Shown: positions 43,978-54,785, numbered from the stretch's first letter. The stretch: 64,000 nucleotides of DNA from Lunularia cruciata (GCA_948567375.1 OX419759.1:1341303-1405302); one strand, 5' to 3'. The notes: generated by a model from the sequence alone, not told the origin. Translations and numbers: made by a program.

Positions 43978-45758
43978 TATCTACTACTTTGGCCATACCA
44001 AGTTGTATATTTCCCTCCTTGGCAGATGATACAGACAATGTGGGCCCTGTGATCAAATTAGGCAGGCCTTTAACGACTTGACTACCAAGCTACATCTAGT
44101 AGGCTTGAGAGTTAAGGTGTCAAAGTGCAAGGCATGGTCCCCTTTAGGTATCACTCTCTACCTTGAGCTTCCAAAGGGGTGTATCACATCTATAGAAAGA
44201 CTACATGTTCTTGGAGTGCCAATAGGATCCAAGGATTTTGTCACATGCTTCTTAGACGTTGCTCTTGCAAAGGATGTTCTCTATGTGAATGACCTTTTGT
44301 TACTAGGAGATCTGTAGGTGGCATTTGGTATACTCTCCTCTAGTATTGCTCATCGACAAACTTACCTTATTCATGCAATTCACCCCTCCTTGCCCTTCCT
44401 ATTGCATTTTAGAGCCTTTGATAAGAGGATTATGGGAGTCTTTGGTAATATCATTGGACCAGGGATGTTTGAATGTGAGAGAGGGGATTTGGCACATAGA
44501 TAGATGACTTTGTAGATCTTGTGTGGAGGGGTTGGCTTGCTATCTATGGAGGAGACAACACCTATAGAATTTTTGGGTTGTTGGGCTCTCTCGGCACCCC
44601 TACTTTCCGCTCATTTTGTGGTTGTTGATAGGCCGGTTTAAGAGATTTATGTGACCGAGGTGGAAGAGGGATCCTTTTCTCTCCAGATGTTATTACAGCA
44701 GATGAGAGATAGTCTATCCCTACAAACACAAGAGGACTTTTGATCTTTTGCTTCATTATCATCAGATTGGACTAGAGGTTTACAGTCTTCCTTGATGGAG
44801 CAAAAATGTGAGCATACACTACATTCTCTCTTAGTTGACTTGTCCATTCTTCAGACTACTAGAGCACGTCTTTGCTATTGCTCCAACAAGGGTGCAGGTT
44901 CTTGGATCCTAGCTTGATGTGCCTTAGGGCATTGCGACTTACATTAGTTACTTTCTCTCTTATTATTCTTAGGTTTGGTCCACCCATCTGCATCTTGATT
45001 ATTCACTTGTGAGTGTGGTTCTACAGTTGATGCAACAGCGGTCCATATGATACAGTGTCCTTTTGGAGGACAGAGGATAGCTACCCATGAAACTATTAGG
45101 GACATAGTGTTTGCTATGGCTCGAGAGAGTGGATACTTGGCTTTGAGGAAGTGTTAGTATGCTTTGCTGACGCACGTGTTAGGGCAGACTTATACATCGT
45201 CCGAGATGATCAAGTGATAATAATGGATGTTGTGGTTACAGACCCTACGCAGGATACAATTTTGGAGGGAGTGATTACCCATCCCCCTGGATGGGCAGCA
45301 AGTGCAATAGCAGGTTGCAAGGTCTCCAAGTTTGGGAGCATGCAACAAGGTCACCTCTTTGTTCCTCTAGCCTTGGAGTTACATGGAGCAATGGATGTGG
45401 CATTCGACACATCCGTCAAGGAGTGCGCGAGAGCTTATCATGTTAGGTGCCATGGGGTACCACTTTCGCTCTCATACTTTGTAGCATATTTTATACAACG
45501 TGTGTTCATTACTCTACGAAGGGCAGTGGTTGGGGCAATCCATAGGATAGCAATCACACTAAGTGATGTTTCTCCAAATGCTTTAGTTGTTTGAGGACCA
45601 TACAACTTGCATAGCTCAGATATGTTAGGTGCGATAGTGCAAATTTCTCATATAGACTCTATTGGGGCTTAACCCCATTTTACCTTTTTTGTCTCTCCCT
45701 TGTACGGCTTGATGGGATCTTCCCATCCATCATGTTTTCTATGCATCGCCCTTTTCCC
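43978..45758 (+). pseudogene. Non-LTR element L4: fingerless RT fragment, endonuclease half, tail
   Basis: Starts at the palm (LADDT of SLADDTDNVG) and extends to the 3' tail, aligning with 48420-50200 of L5. Frames: 44078-44317 (LRVKVSKCKAWSPLGIT, LHVLGVPIGSKDFV) and 45151-45594 (RDDQVIIMDVVVTD and VITHPPGWAASA). The in-frame stop TAA (45670-45672) sits within the hairpin TTGGGGCTTAACCCCA. The region before the palm is missing because the gypsy LTR abuts here. Confidence 0.85.
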
Positions 45759-46009
45759 CTATACATCTAGTACATGTACATTTGGTGTCTGTATCTTTGC
45801 ATAAGTAATGTACATGAACCAGATGCATGGGTACATACACCAAATCTAAATGTACCTATGCATCTCATACACATGATTATACAAAACATACAAAGAAATA
45901 ATATACACGAGAATTAAGAAATGTTCTACAATGCATAGGTACAATCCGCAAGCTTCATTCACCGGATATTGCAAATTCTTAAAATTTGATACTTCTTCCT
46001 GTTTGAATG
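45759..46009. repeat. Short region with small inverted repeats
   Basis: TGTACCTATGCAT (45851-45863) and ATGCATAGGTACA (45931-45943) form a perfect 13-bp inverted repeat. GTACATTTGGTGT and ACACCAAAT further left also pair. 45946-45998 is an inverted match of about 50 bp to 18262-18320. No mobile element type can be assigned. Confidence 0.55.
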
Positions 46010-46300
46010 ATGATCGATAGTCCCGATTCCAACGCCCAGTCCTCTTTTGTCTGAGAATGAAACTGCTACTTAATCCAGAGTTATGGAAGCGTCGACGATG
46101 TGAGAGCGAGATGGTCAAGTTGACAATAAATCCTCTTATATAAAACCAGAACTATGACTATGTGGTTGTATAATTCAAAAATCATAACATACATGTACAA
46201 TACAGACTTTTCACGTGGATACAGTTCTACAAATGGAGAAAATAGGGTTTAGCCTTATTTTCTCCATTTCTAGTGCTTGACTGGGTCATCCCATCTTTCT
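46010..46300 (+). repeat. Gene-like repeat copy 2, distal part, with AT-rich hairpin
   Basis: Inverted relative to 29900-30200. Contains the perfect 14-bp stem AAATGGAGAAAATA (46231-46244) / TATTTTCTCCATTT (46256-46269), loop 11 nt, belonging to a second-subfamily tail that continues GCTTGACTGGGTCATCCC. The repeat continues at 50216 after the tail and L5 insertions. Confidence 0.75.
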
Positions 46301-46304
46301 TCCT

Positions 46305-46424
46305 TCTTAGGTAACATGGGGCTTAGCCCCATGTTACCTTTTTTGTCTTTCCCTTGTATGGCTTGATGGGGTCTTTCCATCCTTCATTTTTTCTACACGG
46401 TCACTTTTTTTCTCTTTCTTCCTT
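46305..46424 (+). mobile_element. Tail that served as the landing site of L5
   Basis: Plus-strand tail with hairpin ATGGGGCTTAGCCCCAT (about 46316-46332), GATGGGGTCTTTCCATC, and CTACACGGTCAC. L5 is inserted just after it in related TTCTTACGCGG sequence, so L-family elements have landed in older tails of their own kind. Confidence 0.75.
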
Positions 46425-46968
46425 CTTACGCGGCACTATTTGATCTGCACTCTGTACGATTTGCGCGATTTCAAGGAGCTTGAACATGGATATGGGAGGC
46501 GCGGGGGGAGCTGCGGGAGAGTGTGGAGACGGGAGAGGAGAGGGAGAGACGTGAGACAATTTTGATAATTCCTGAGTGTTCTCTAGCATGTAGCAATGGA
46601 GTGAATAGTCAATTCTCTTCATTTTTCAATTTCGGTTCCATTGGGACCTAGATTGAAGACTATGGAGAATGGAGTAGAAAGTTACCAAGATTTTTAGCTT
46701 TTTTAGGGTTGAGAGTGATCATTATACATTGAGAGCGATGGGTTGGAAATTTTCATTTCTAATCTCTTGGTTTTCATGATTAAGTTCCATGTGAATTTAA
46801 TTTGAAAATTTTGGACATGGAAATTGAAAGTTATGAGAGTTTATAGATTTTAGGGTTTGGAGAGATTGTTTCTTATGTGAGTTGGGATGTGAGGGGTTGT
46901 GGTTTTGCAGATATGGGGAGATATGGAGAGGAGTATCATGTGTTACTATCATTATTCTTGTGCTAGCC

Positions 46969-47990
46969 ATGGCTACACCTTCCCATGTGGGGTCGCCTAG
47001 AGCGGGTCGGGATACACTATGCCCGGTGTGTCACCGACGCTTTACCTCGCAAGGAGTAAAGACCCATGTGGGAAGGATGCACAAGGAGTATGATTGGACC
47101 ACTTGGGATGCTCACGTGAGACGAGCAACCACATCGACTGCAGTGACACTCGAGATTACGTACGCTTCTTCTATACCTTCGTTGATTGTTCCAGGGATAC
47201 CGATTGAGTCGTGGGAGTGGTAAGCTTCTCAGGCGGGTTGCATTTTGGGGTTATTTGAGACTCGTTTTCCATGTCCACGTCTATTCTATACGCTGCCCCG
47301 CACACTCCATGATGAGGCTAGATAGGCTTTTCGCCTACCATTGGATCGTTTGGCACGTGATTCCTTGGACGAGTTAGCGTGGTTCCTATTCCTCCTACTC
47401 CCTCGATGGTGTCTTTGTTATGCTAGAGGGGGACGCGCGGGGCATAGAGAGGTGGCGGCTAGATTTTGTCAATTCCGAGCGGGGGATTGGGCAGCGCTTC
47501 AAGAGGAGTCTATTTGGGTTACACGATTTAGGAGACAAGCATTGCCACAGGATACCACAGATTCCACTCGATTACAACGGTGTAGGACATTGGGTCAGGC
47601 GGGAGAGTTTAGTAGAGTAGCACGAGCGTTACACCCTTTGTCTATAGCGAGTCCTACTGATGAGACCATCTCTTCCCTATGCTCATTGCATCCTATAGCT
47701 GTAGAGGGACTACCACTAGAGGTCTTAGATTATCAGCCTGAGCAGCCTTTATGTCTTGATAGGTCGCTATTTGCACAAGCATTGTGCACTACCCCTCTCC
47801 TTTCCTCATGAGGCTTGTCAGTGATGGTTTATGAGCACCTTAGAGATTGCTTCCAGGCAAATGATCCTTCTAGTGGTTTTACTGAGTTGTTTTAGGTGGC
47901 TGTAGCAGTAGCGAGAGGAGACATTCCTATGTCTGTTAGTCGGGTCTTAGGTGCTAGTCAACTTCTTGCGATTGAGAGGACATGTGAGGC
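46969..47990 (+). pseudogene. L5 ORF N-terminal part: C2H2 zinc finger and linker
   Basis: Chosen start MATPSHVGSPRAGRD at 46969. The finger CPVCHRRFTSQGVKTHVGRMH (C-x2-C-x12-H-x4-H pattern) follows at residues about 17-40 and would bind nucleic acid. The same frame continues through GGRAGHREVAARFCQFRAGDW and a region reading GEFSRVARALHPLSIASPT. In-frame stops: TAA (about 47221), TAG (about 47320), TGA (about 47809), TAG (about 47892). A frameshift just before 47991 leads into the reverse transcriptase frame. Confidence 0.8.
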
Positions 47991-49163
47991 ATTAGACCGA
48001 TTGCTATTGGAGAGATCTTTTTTCATTTGGTCAGTCGTACCATTGTCCTTCAGCATTGTTCTCACTTTCGACAGCACCTTAGTCCACATCAGTTTGGAGT
48101 AGCTACACCTGGAGGATGTGAGGCTATATCTCTAGGCATTAGAGCACCCCTAGATATCTATCCGGAGTGGGTCGTCCTACAGGTGGATGTTGAGAACGCT
48201 TTTAATAGCGTCTCACGTGCATCCATCTTTAGAGAGCTTAGGGAGGCTAGTGGATCCTTGGCGAGTCTCATTCCTTTTGTGCGGTCTCTTTATGGCTCTC
48301 CTACTTCCCTTTACTACCAGCATGGTGGTTCATAGGAGGGAGTCACCATCTTGGAGTCAGCTGTTGGTACACGACAGGGAGATCCTTTGGGGGGGCGCTT
48401 ATTTGCCGTGGCTCACTTTAGAGCTCTCCTATCTACTACTTTGGCCATGCCAGGTTGTGCATTTCCCTCCTTGGCAGATGATACACAGGCCCTGTAGATC
48501 AGATTAGGCAGGCCTTTGACTACCGAGCTACATCTAGTAGGCTTGAGAGTCAAGGTGTCAAAGTGTAGGGCATAGTCCCCTTTAGGTATCCCTCCCCACC
48601 TTGAGCTTCCATAGGGGTGTATCACATCCACAGATGGACTTTGTGTTCTTGGAGTGCCAGTAGGATCGGAGGATTTCGTCACACGCTTCTTGGACACTGC
48701 CCTTGCAAAGGATGTTCTCCATGTGGATGACCTTCCATTACTAGGAGATCCGCAGGTGGCATTTGGTATACTCTCTTCCAATATTGCTCGTCGACCATCC
48801 TACCTCATCCCTACAGTTCCTCCCTCACCGTCCTTCCTATCACATCCGAGAGCATTTGATAGGAGGATTATGGGAGTCTTTGGTGATATTATTGGACCAA
48901 GGACTTTTGAGTGTGTGACAGGGGATTTGGCATGTAGACAGACGGCTCTATCGATCTCATGTGGTGGGGTTGGCTTGCTTTCTATGGAGGAGATGGCACC
49001 TATAGCGTTTTTGGGTAGTTGGGCTCTCTTGGCACCCCTACTTGCCTCTCGTTTTGTGGTTGCTGATAGGCCGGTTTTGGAGACTTATGCGACAGAGGTG
49101 GAGGGAGGACCCTTTTCTCTCCAGGTGTTATTGCGGCAGACGAGAGATAGTCTATCCCCATGA
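47991..49163 (+). pseudogene. L5 reverse transcriptase
   Basis: Opening motif GIRPIAIGEIFFHLVSRTIV; FGVATPGGCEAISLG; motif A VVLQVDVENAFNSVSR; GTRQGDPLGGRLFAVAHFRA (next to the finger-palm turn). The catalytic motif is ADD (FPSLADDT near 48467-48490). Then come LRVKVSKC, LGVPVGSEDFVTRFL and a thumb-like stretch with GGVGLLSMEEMAPIAFLGSW. The enzyme would copy element RNA onto a nicked target. A TAG splits motif B, and a deletion right after ADDT removes about 20 bp relative to L4. Confidence 0.88.
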
Positions 49164-49253
49164 GCACGAGAGGGTTTTCCATCGTTTGCTTCACTATTGT
49201 CAGATTGGACTAGAGGTCTACAGTCTTCCTTGATGGAGCGATAGTGTGAGCAT

Positions 49254-50120
49254 ATGTTACATTCTCTCTTAGTTGACTCGTCCATTCCTCATGCTACTAG
49301 AGCACGTCTACGCTCTTGCTCCGGCAAGGGTGCAGGCTCGTGGATCCTAGCTCGACCATGCATTAGGGCTTTCCGACTCGCATTGGCTACTTTCTCTACA
49401 GCGATGAGGTTTTGCCTAGGTTTGGTCCACCCATCTGCATCTTCACTACTCACTTTTGAGTGTGGTTCCACACTAGATGCAGCGGCGGTCCACATGACAC
49501 GGTGTCCTTTTGGAGGACAGAGGATAGCTACACATGATGTCATTAGAGACATAGTGTTTGCTATGGCACAAGAGAGTGGATACTTAGCTTGGAGGGAGCG
49601 TTTGTATGCGTTGCAGACGACACATGTCAAGGCAGACTTATCCTTGGTCCGAGATGATCAAGTGATAGTAGCGGATGTCGTGGTCACAGACACTACGCGG
49701 GATACAGTTTCGGAGGGAGTGATTACCCATCCCCCTGGATGGGCGGCAAGTGCAGCAGTAGGTCGCAAGGTCTCCAAGTATAGGGGTATGCATTGAGGTC
49801 ATCTCTTTGTTCCTCTAGCCTTGGAGTTATATGGAGCGATGGACACGGCATTTGACATATTTGTCAGGGACTGTGCGAGAGCTTATCATGTTAGGCGTCA
49901 TAGGGTACCACTCTCACTCTCATAATTTATAACTTACTTTAGACAGTGTGTGTCCATTGCTCTATAGAGTGCAGTGGCTGGTGTAATCCATAGGAGAGCA
50001 ATCACATTAGGTGATGTTTCTTCGGATGCTCCTGTTGTATGTAGACCGTACGACTTGCATAGCTCGGATATCTTAGGTGCGGTAGGGCAGATTTCTCATA
50101 CAGACTCTTTTGGGGCTTAG
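49254..50120 (+). pseudogene. L5 CCHC-like motif and restriction-like endonuclease
   Basis: The frame 49254-49796 is open for 180 codons: FECGSTLDAA...MTRCPFGGQRIATHDVIRD (a C-x-C...C...H metal site), then VKADLSLVRDDQVIVADVVVTD, a candidate PD-(D/E)xK core, and GWAASAAVGRKVSKY (candidate Lys). The usual PD is AD. The domain would nick the target strand. Stops interrupt 49794-49980, and the frame closes DSFGA-TAG with the stop at 50118-50120. Confidence 0.8.
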
Positions 50121-50206
50121 CCCCATGTTACCTTTTTTGTCTTTCGCTTGTACGGCTTGATGGGGCCTTCCCATCCTTCATTTTTCCTACGCGGTCGCCT
50201 TTTTTC
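50111..50206 (+). other. L-family 3' tail with stop-codon hairpin
   Basis: TGGGGCTTAGCCCCA (50111-50125) is a perfect inverted repeat, and its centre contains the ORF stop TAG (50118-50120). It is followed by a T6 run, GTCTTTCGCTTGTACGGC, a second potential stem GATGGGGCCTTCCCATC, and CTACGCGGTCGCC with a T-run. The same 90-100 bp ends L1, L4 and, diverged, L2, and occurs as detached copies. It is a good candidate for the 3' structure recognised by the reverse transcriptase. Confidence 0.8.
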
Positions 50207-50215
50207 CTTACGCGG

Positions 50216-52797
50216 TCAACTCTTTATGACAGATTGATTAAATGTTTAAAAGCCCCACGGGATGCTTAAATCCCCCACGTAGCTGTACTGTGTGAACTCC
50301 GAAAGTCCTTGTGAGCCTTGAAAGTCCTACCTTCCTCGAGAGATGATCTCATCCCCACCGCCTTTCCCTTTCGTCTTTACTTTTCGCAGGCATATTTCTG
50401 GGGAATGGGACGAAGTAGAGCTGATTAGACAGCTACACCTAGAAAAGGGTGCACAGAAATTTATAGTTTCATCGTGTCGTATTCCATATAGTTACAATTA
50501 TTTAATGCTTACGTTATACTCTACGGACTGATGGTCCTTCGCATCCTTCTTGTTATCCTGCGTGCCTGTTTCATAGTTCACGTGAAAGATGTAACTTTTG
50601 TCAATCAGTAGCTCCCATGCGGCGGCTGGGAAGTAATGTACAATTTGAAGATGTTAATAAAGTGATGAAGCAATCCCAAGTACAACATGAAAACTAAAAC
50701 GTTTTCAAACAAATTTAACTCTGCCTTTCATTGCTCGTCTGGTGTGAGAAGCCCCCCTACTTGATGATAATTGATTACTGCAAGTGCAATTCTGCAAATC
50801 ACCAGCAAACTTGAAGGACCTTCTTCTTCGACTTCGACATGCTGTAATAAGGCGTGCTCTTAACCTCCGCAGGTTCAAGAGTAAAGGCTGTAGTATTGGA
50901 GTGCTTTGTTGAAGGTGTCTGTACACAGTAAAGCCTTTCATGTAACTTTTTCGGCGAAGACAACTACTCTAAGCTGTCATTGAAACTTTCTTCTGAGAAG
51001 AAGTGCTCAGGGCTTTCAAATTGTATCGAACGCACGAAACTCAAGCTAAGCGCTTTAGCAAACCTATAGGTAGTTCAGTGTAAAATAAGCACCTTCCTTC
51101 ATCATCTTTGACGGAGGCACCAAAACTGTCCACTCCACTTAGCTATGCAAGCTCGTCGGACTTACTCAGCACTCAAGTTAGATGTCAAGTTCTTTCTCTC
51201 CTCACTTCTAAACTTGGGTGGAAACATGTAACTCCGCTACAGGACATATAATCCCATCTCCGGACTCACAAGTGCAGAAATTACTGTACCTTAGTGTTGC
51301 TAAACCGCAGGTCATCCAGACAAAATACCTACCTGTTTGTTCATCAAACATTGTGATCACTAAACAATACTGGCAGTGTGCAGTGAAACTGAATGTATCT
51401 GTGAGTGTGGATCTCCAGTCATTTGAACGGCTTCTGTATACTCTTGCTCCTATTTTATTAACCCTTACTAATTTGTACTCAAAATAACAATTAAATAAAA
51501 TAAGAACGATTTTGTGAAATTAAGTTTCAAACTGTCGGACTGGGATAAGTTAATGAACTTTCAGTCCATTTGTTATTTGTAGTTGACTACATTGAACTGA
51601 GGTTAAACTGCAACCATCCATGCACAGTATTCCCTTGTGGCTACCTTGTTTCGACTTGACCTCAGTCACATTTATTGTTATCCTTTACAACCAGTAAAAA
51701 CATGTTATATTTATCATAATTACACCTCTATAGAGATGTTTATTGACCAAGGATTTTTCTTTATCATATAGACTCTATTGGGGCTTAGCCCCATGTTACC
51801 TTTTTTGTCTCTCCCTTGGACGGCTTGATGGGGTCTTCCCATCCTTCGTTTTTCCTAAGGGGTCGCCTTTTTTTTTATCATTAAACTTCGTTCATATATG
51901 TTACTTTGTGGCGTGAAATAAAGAATCCTCCATTTTCGAAACATAGATCTTGTGTCTAAAGTAAGAAAAAATTTCAAATGAACTCCTTTGTAGAGTTAGG
52001 GTATTCGGTTTTGGCATATCAAGATATTTCAACCGCCAAAGTTTTTAAATGTGTATCAGCTATCCCTAAAAAATACTATCCCTATAAATAGATTGTCCAA
52101 TTAATCTCATAAGATTACCTGTTTATAATACTTTTCTTTCTAAACTTATTCTATCATACCTATATACTTAAAAAAATTAATATGATATTAGATTTATACT
52201 GAAATTGGAACAAATTAATGATCATTCATAACATCATATCATCTCTTTACACTAATTTGATAAAGAAATTGGAAAAACTGAATTCCATATTTTCTTTCAT
52301 GATCAAAATATAATGGAGTTTGCATGCATAAGGTAGTTATATATTGTATCAGCCATATTATTATGAACTCCCTCCCCTATCTCACATCCTTCTCCTTATC
52401 ACCACGAGTAAGTGTCTATGAATATCCAACTTAGTTGATCAACCAAGAGATGGTTTACTTTTATCTCAATATCCAACTTAGTTGATCAACCAAGAGATGG
52501 TTTACTTTTACCTCGGCAACTCTATGGATAGCATATGTTGCTACCATCTGGTTTTGTTTCTTGTTATCAAAACTAGCCTTGGATGTTATTTTGCTGGTAT
52601 CCACAGCCAAATATAACTCTTACTAAGCCTTTGCTGCAACTAGATAGTTAACACGTATGTAAACTCCACAATTCCTCCCAGGTTGAGCAAAATAGAGAAG
52701 TAAAGCCACAATACCAAAACAAAGGTCCAAAACCTTATACTCCACTTCTCATAACATTGTGATGGATGATACATCAAGGTATGTAGCATTTGCTACG
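50216..52797 (+). pseudogene. Gene-like repeat copy 2 (multi-exon, function unknown)
   Basis: Inverted partner of 27309-29880. Exon-like pieces on the + strand: about 50393-50531 (acceptor TTTCGCAG; HLEKGAQKFIVSSCRIP), about 50640-50690 (decayed), 50806-50941 (acceptor CACCAG; donor GTAACT), and about 51244-51410 (HIIPSPDSQVQKLLYLSVA, VITKQYWQCAVKLNVSVSV; donor GTGAGT). The last frame is open at 51218-51487. A tail insertion is at 51768. A 47-bp tandem duplication lies at 52421-52467 and 52468-52514. I cannot name the protein. Confidence 0.5.
51768..51873 (+). mobile_element. Detached tail in gene-like repeat copy 2
   Basis: A 106-bp insertion starting TAGACTCTATTGGGG, through the hairpin TTGGGGCTTAGCCCCA, to GGTCGCC and a T-run. 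It is flanked by TTTATCAT (51760-51767, 51874-51881). It contains only the last few codons plus the 3' UTR of the L family. Confidence 0.9.
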
Positions 52798-54331
52798 TGT
52801 TCATGACAAGTCATTTGACTGATAATTAAAGTTTTGTAAATTAGCCAAAATGAAAATTATGGAATTACCATTAATTCAAGATCCTATCAATACTTCATTT
52901 TTAGCTTGTCTTTAGAACTAAATTTTTTAGAATTACACTCTTTTAGAATGACATTGCCCAAGAGTTAAAACAAAAAGTAAAAATTTTTCATCATAATGAC
53001 CTATTTTTCTCATTTTTTAGCCAACTTCAACCCATACACTCAAGGGAATGACCTATTCTTGCTAAATATGCTACAAGTACCTTGATAACAAGTGTCACAA
53101 GGCAAACCATTGATGATCTTATTAACCTTTAAAGATTGCCCTAAATTTTGCTTCCAAAGCCAAATCTGCCAAATCTGAGTAAGTCCAAAGAGTATCCAAG
53201 GTCATAACATCCAAGGGAGAATTTTTAGGCCCCAACACTCTCCACCAATATTCCTCAATCCAAGCAAAGAGGTTTCCTTGCAGGTTCTCTATTCTTGGAT
53301 CTTTATTTGCACTTATCTCATGCATCATTGGATGATCACTCAACTCCAAATTCCATATCAAGAATTCCACCTTCTTGTTACAAAGACACTCTTGTCTACA
53401 ATGAAGTCCACACATAACAAATCTTGGGGACTTGATTATGAATTTTGGCACTCTCCTCATGCACCTCTGCACTCAAGAAGTGGCTTTTTCTTTTTCCTTT
53501 CATCTATCTCAATATTTCTCACATAGCCACACTCTCTCACAATTTCAATTCCCCAGGTTTGCAACTTCTTCTTGAGGGTGGAAAAATCCTAATTGGTCTT
53601 GTTTAAGCTAACTCTCCAAAAAGTGAAAAGGATCTTGGCCCAACATGAGTAATTAAGGTGATGATTCAACCACTATGAACTTTTGGAAGGTGTGTTCTTT
53701 GATGAGTGGTCATATCTCACACATGCAAGTGGTTAGTACCATCAAATGATCATCAATTGTAGTTCTTGATTTGTTGACATCATATTTAAGTCCTTGGGAT
53801 TCTTGTAATCTCATTGAAGTTTAGATCAAGGGTCCTTTAGGCAAAATGATCTTTTGGTCAAAAGTCATCTCAAGCCAAAGGTCTCTTTTGAAGGCAAAAG
53901 TCCTTTAAAGCAAAGGGTTTCCTCACCAAAGGTTGCTACAACAAAAGGCCTTCTTTGTTGCAAAGCCATATCCTAGGCTCTTCATTTGGATCCATTACTA
54001 CATGTCTTCTTGTGGCACATTTCTTTTGCATAATCTTTCCCATGAAGGGTGTAGTTTCCTTTGAGGTGGTAGGCAAACAAGAAAAATCCTCTCTTCTTTC
54101 TTGCTCACCAACTATTTCAGTGTCTTCTTGAGTAAACTAAGCAATTTGGATAAAAAAAGGAGTATTTTGGAAAAAGGTAATGCATCACATTGACAAAAAG
54201 ACTCCCTCAAAATTCTACTATTTGGGAAGGGTAATAAATAAATTAGCAATTGTAATCTTTGAGGCAAAGTGGTCTCTTTGTCAAAGAAAGAAGAAAAGAC
54301 CACCTTCGCAAATCCCATTAGATTTATTAAT
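52798..54331. other. Unassigned interval
   Basis: A 116-codon minus-strand frame (53122-53472, with NPRIENLQGN-like and WIEEYWWRVLGPKN segments) looks protein-like but I cannot identify it; it may be an internal part of an unknown LTR element. From 53820 to 53960 there are AAAGTC/CAAAGG word repeats. No structured element ends are visible. Confidence 0.35.
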
Positions 54332-54785
54332 TGCAAAAGACCAAAGAGAGAAATAAGAGAGTGGAAGATCACATTGGGACTCTCAAATGAGGGAAATTTT
54401 GAATGCCTAGCATGAGATTTGCTTGGATATTTATAGGTAATTGGGTACAAATCTCTCAAAAAGCTTCCAAGGAAGGCTCCTTCCCAAAGCCACCTCACTT
54501 AGAGTGCAAGCAAAGATAATTGTTTACTTGTTATGCAAGCTAAGGTAGTAGTGAAGCTTCCTTCAAGAAGCTCCCCACATGGTGTGCAAGCTAATCTAGT
54601 TGGGAAACTTCCTAAGAAGCTTCTTCTTAAAGCTGCCCAATTGGCATTCATGTATCTTAATACTTGGAAGGTATCAAGAAGTGTCTTAGATGCTTCTAGA
54701 ATATTCTTAAAATACTTGGCTAATTTATCATATATGCTAACTTGTTAGCCTCTACTAAATTGCCTACTACTTCCATATTGTTACA
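54332..54785 (-). repeat. 3' LTR of gypsy copy G
   Basis: TGCAAAAG to CATATTGTTACA, 454 bp, strongly diverged from copies A-F yet keeping GATATTTATAGG (TATA region) and GAAGCTTCC blocks. It is probably the oldest gypsy insertion of the family here. Confidence 0.8.

Larger units (their letters stand above)
46434..50206 (+). mobile_element. Near full-length endonuclease-type non-LTR retrotransposon L5
   Basis: A 3.77-kb element flanked by CTTACGCGG (46425-46433 and 50207-50215). It holds a leader of about 535 bp, one decayed ORF with an N-terminal C2H2 finger, a reverse transcriptase and a C-terminal zinc/endonuclease half, and an about 85-bp tail. No apurinic-type endonuclease is seen. This architecture matches early-branching site-nicking non-LTR groups (R2/NeSL/HERO-like) and not the L1 or RTE types usual in seed plants. 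The exact clade is inference. Closely similar reverse transcriptases, as I recall, are common in moss, lycophyte and algal genomes. Confidence 0.85.

Noticed and set aside
45652-45758. The L4 tail as a separate SINE
   Set aside because: It is contiguous with the L4 endonuclease frame and begins with its own in-frame stop, so it is the element's 3' UTR. Whether detached tails are SINE-like is left open.
50111-50140. GC hairpin plus T-run as a rho-independent terminator
   Set aside because: The context is a eukaryotic retrotransposon, the hairpin contains the ORF stop codon, and it is retained at the 3' end of every copy.
27309-52797. The inverted gene-like repeats as terminal repeats of one giant DNA transposon
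   Set aside because: The arms carry exon-like coding content, differ by many indels, have no target duplication and enclose unrelated insertions.
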